Assembly: GCA_016178125.1 (NCBI GenBank)
Contig: JACOTV010000111.1
Coordinates: forward strand, 1-7,059
DNA: 7,059 nucleotides
Reading direction: 5' to 3'
Source of the DNA: Candidatus Microgenomates bacterium
GTDB taxonomy: Bacteria; Patescibacteriota; Microgenomatia; UBA1406; GWC2-37-13
The translations under genes were made by a program, and so were the position numbers. Shown here piece after piece: positions 5,771 through 7,059 of this stretch. The first letter of the stretch is position 1, and the number at the start of each line of letters is the position of its first letter. The notes beneath the pieces are model-generated. The model saw only the letters and a list, made by a program, of their open reading frames with translations. It was not told the DNA's origin and ran no database searches.

Positions 5771-6385
5771 ATGAATATTATAAAAACGACCCCTAAAACC
5801 TTTTCAGAATCATTGAATGCGATGGACGGTATTTCAAAAAAAACCGTAGAGGAACATATGAAGTTGTATACTGGATATGTAAATAAATACAACGAGATTC
5901 AAGAGAAGCTTGTTGCGCTTACCGACGATGATTACACAAACGCAAATCAAGTATTTTCAGCAATTCGCTCACTGAAAGTTGACTTGTCATTCGCCTATGG
6001 TGGGATTGTTAATCATGAAATCTACTTTGCACATCTCGGAGGAAAAGGCACCGATCCGTCAGGAGACTTGATGACTCAAATCAAAAAAGACTTTGGTTCG
6101 TTTGAAACATATAAAAAAGATGTGAAAGCCACCGCGATTGCAGCACGCGGGTGGGTATGGACTGCGTGGAATCACGCCGAGAAGCGGTTGTTTAACTACC
6201 TCGGCGACGCGCAGAATACGTTCCCCGTGTGGGGCGCGTCGCCTATTATGGCACTCGATACCTATGAGCATGCATACTTCATTGATTTCGGAGCAGCACG
6301 AGCCGGGTACATAGAGGCATTTTTCAAAAATATGAACTGGGACGTTGTCTCAGAAACCTTTGCATCGGTGCGAAACGTAGTATAA
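5771..6385 (+). CDS. Fe/Mn-family superoxide dismutase
   Basis: Cytoplasmic enzyme that converts superoxide to oxygen and hydrogen peroxide; 204 residues, normal length, no signal peptide. The four expected metal ligands are visible: His29 in EEHMKLY, His82 in VNHEIYF, and Asp163 and His167 in LDTYEHAYF. AARGWVWTAW (124-133) and GYIEAFFKNMNW (179-190) also match the family. The N-terminus lacks the classic LPPLPY opening. The first helix reads HMKLYTGYVNKYN, with Tyr33 about where the second-shell His30 of E. coli FeSOD sits. Gly78 occupies about the place of the FeSOD active-site Gln69, whereas GDAQNTFPV (145-153) supplies Gln148 near the MnSOD-type Gln. This suggests Mn or mixed metal preference, by eye alignment only. 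It is followed after 9 nt by an ABC ATPase gene. Its presence implies at least intermittent oxygen exposure. Confidence 0.94.
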   Translation: MNIIKTTPKTFSESLNAMDGISKKTVEEHMKLYTGYVNKYNEIQEKLVALTDDDYTNANQVFSAIRSLKVDLSFAYGGIVNHEIYFAHLGGKGTDPSGDLMTQIKKDFGSFETYKKDVKATAIAARGWVWTAWNHAEKRLFNYLGDAQNTFPVWGASPIMALDTYEHAYFIDFGAARAGYIEAFFKNMNWDVVSETFASVRNVV

Positions 6386-6386
6386 T
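6359..6386 (+). promoter_or_regulatory. promoter of the ABC ATPase gene, overlapping the sod stop codon
   Basis: A perfect -10 TATAAT (6381-6386) contains the sod TAA stop (6383-6385) and ends 8 nt before the ATG at 6395. A -35-like TTTGCA (6359-6364, 4 of 6) lies 16 bp upstream inside sod. The predicted start is within about 2 nt of the ATG. Co-transcription with sod remains possible, since the gap is only 9 nt. Confidence 0.65.
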
Positions 6387-6394
6387 GGCAGCGT

Positions 6395-7059
6395 ATGTTT
6401 TCACTGCAGTCAGTCAGTAAATCGTTTGGGGCGAAGGAAGCGCTGCGAGGCGTTAATCTCGAGGTCAAAACCGGCGAAATTATAGGATTTTTGGGTCCAA
6501 ATGGCGCGGGTAAAACGTCTACCATGCGTATTCTACTGGGGTATCTTCAACCCACTTCGGGAACCGTCACGGTCTTTAAGAAAAACCCTGTACTAGATCG
6601 ACTCGAAGTACTTTCATCGGTTGGCTATCTTCCCGAAAATAATCCACTCTACCCCGATATGAAGGTACACGAATACTTGTCGTACATTGCCGAAATAAAG
6701 GGTGTTACCGATTGGGTTGCCAAGTCATCGATGGTGGGATTAGAGGACGTGCTGGACACGAAAATAGAGGCGCTTTCTCGTGGGTTTCGCCAGCGAGTGG
6801 GGCTTGCGGCCGCACTTTTGGGGGACCCAAAAATGCTCATACTCGATGAACCCACATCGGGGCTTGATCCCCTTGAGCAGGAGCGCATAAAGTCGCTTAT
6901 TAAAAAGATCGCAAACACCGAAGGACGTAATAAAAGGACCGTTATATTTTCGACCCATGTGTTGTCAGAGGTCGAAAGCATTGCCACGAGATTAGTTATA
7001 ATCCACGAAGGCGCGATTGTGTATGACGGAAAAAAACCAGCAGGACACGGAAGCGTCGA
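6395..7059 (+). CDS. ABC transporter ATP-binding protein, ABC-2/GldA-like exporter type, cut by window edge
   Basis: Nucleotide-binding subunit of a membrane exporter; 221 residues are visible and the reading frame leaves the window open. In order: Walker A GPNGAGKT (34-41), Q-loop region GYLPENNPLYPDM (77-89), signature LSRGFRQR (127-134), Walker B MLILDEPTSGLDP (147-159) and H-loop FSTHVLSEVE (186-194). Glu81 stands where most ABC ATPases have the Q-loop Gln; the YLPE form is typical of the GldA-like branch that pairs with ABC-2 permeases. No permease is in view, and it is expected just downstream. The substrate cannot be told from the ATPase. The ATG is supported by a TATAAT ending 8 nt before it, and no Shine-Dalgarno sequence is present. 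Confidence 0.95.
   Translation, partial: MFSLQSVSKSFGAKEALRGVNLEVKTGEIIGFLGPNGAGKTSTMRILLGYLQPTSGTVTVFKKNPVLDRLEVLSSVGYLPENNPLYPDMKVHEYLSYIAEIKGVTDWVAKSSMVGLEDVLDTKIEALSRGFRQRVGLAAALLGDPKMLILDEPTSGLDPLEQERIKSLIKKIANTEGRNKRTVIFSTHVLSEVESIATRLVIIHEGAIVYDGKKPAGHGSV

Noticed and set aside
5212..6525. Minus-strand open frames within trmD, sod and the ABC ATPase gene
   Set aside because: They are antisense to well-recognised genes and show no motif or promoter of their own.
1..7059. Recoded TGA (code 25, as in Gracilibacteria and SR1)
   Set aside because: All genes read full length with the standard bacterial code, use GGN for the conserved glycines and need no TGA read-through.
1..7059. Phage, insertion sequence, CRISPR array or defence island
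   Set aside because: No transposase, integrase, terminal repeat, direct-repeat array or defence-related domain was seen. The content is housekeeping plus two secreted proteins.

Overview
The window looks like a gene-dense piece of chromosome from an uncultivated bacterium, most likely a member of the Candidate Phyla Radiation (Patescibacteria, Parcubacteria-like). This is inference. It rests on very short intergenic gaps, no Shine-Dalgarno sequence in front of any gene, secreted proteins with a single dockerin-like half repeat ending in LADYSVWR, a ClpB without its N-terminal domain, and a yidD away from its usual rpmH-rnpA-yidC company. The genetic code appears standard: the five stops in view are TAA or TAG and no gene needs TGA read as an amino acid.

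Layout: (1) 1-1755, minus: ATP-dependent disaggregase ClpB, without N-domain and cut off at its C-terminus by the window edge. (2) 1756-1825: a 70-bp divergent promoter region. (3) 1826-3019, plus, and 3031-4671, minus: two convergent genes, 11 bp apart, for secreted right-handed beta-helix proteins. Each has one dockerin-like calcium loop, at the C-terminus of the first and the N-terminus of the second. (4) 4709-4942, minus: YidD. It is divergent from (5) 4966-5706, plus: TrmD, the tRNA m1G37 methyltransferase, with only 23 bp between the two start codons. (6) 5771-6385, plus: Fe/Mn-family superoxide dismutase. (7) 6395 to the window end, plus: ATP-binding subunit of an ABC-2/GldA-type exporter, cut by the edge.

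The genes do not form one pathway. They combine housekeeping (protein disaggregation, membrane protein biogenesis, tRNA modification), oxidative-stress defence, export, and a two-gene island of cell-surface or secreted beta-helix proteins that may act on or bind polysaccharide.

The strongest unexplained signal is regulatory. All seven genes lack a Shine-Dalgarno sequence. Six of seven have a -10-like hexamer ending 6-8 nt before the start codon, and the seventh has one ending 14 nt before it. The clpB and sod promoters have perfect TTGACA -35 boxes with 17-bp spacers. This geometry puts transcription starts on or next to the AUG, so these genes are probably expressed as leaderless mRNAs. It also fixes several start codons. 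No RNA gene, CRISPR array, insertion sequence or intrinsic terminator was recognised, and no stretch over 300 bases lacks a gene.
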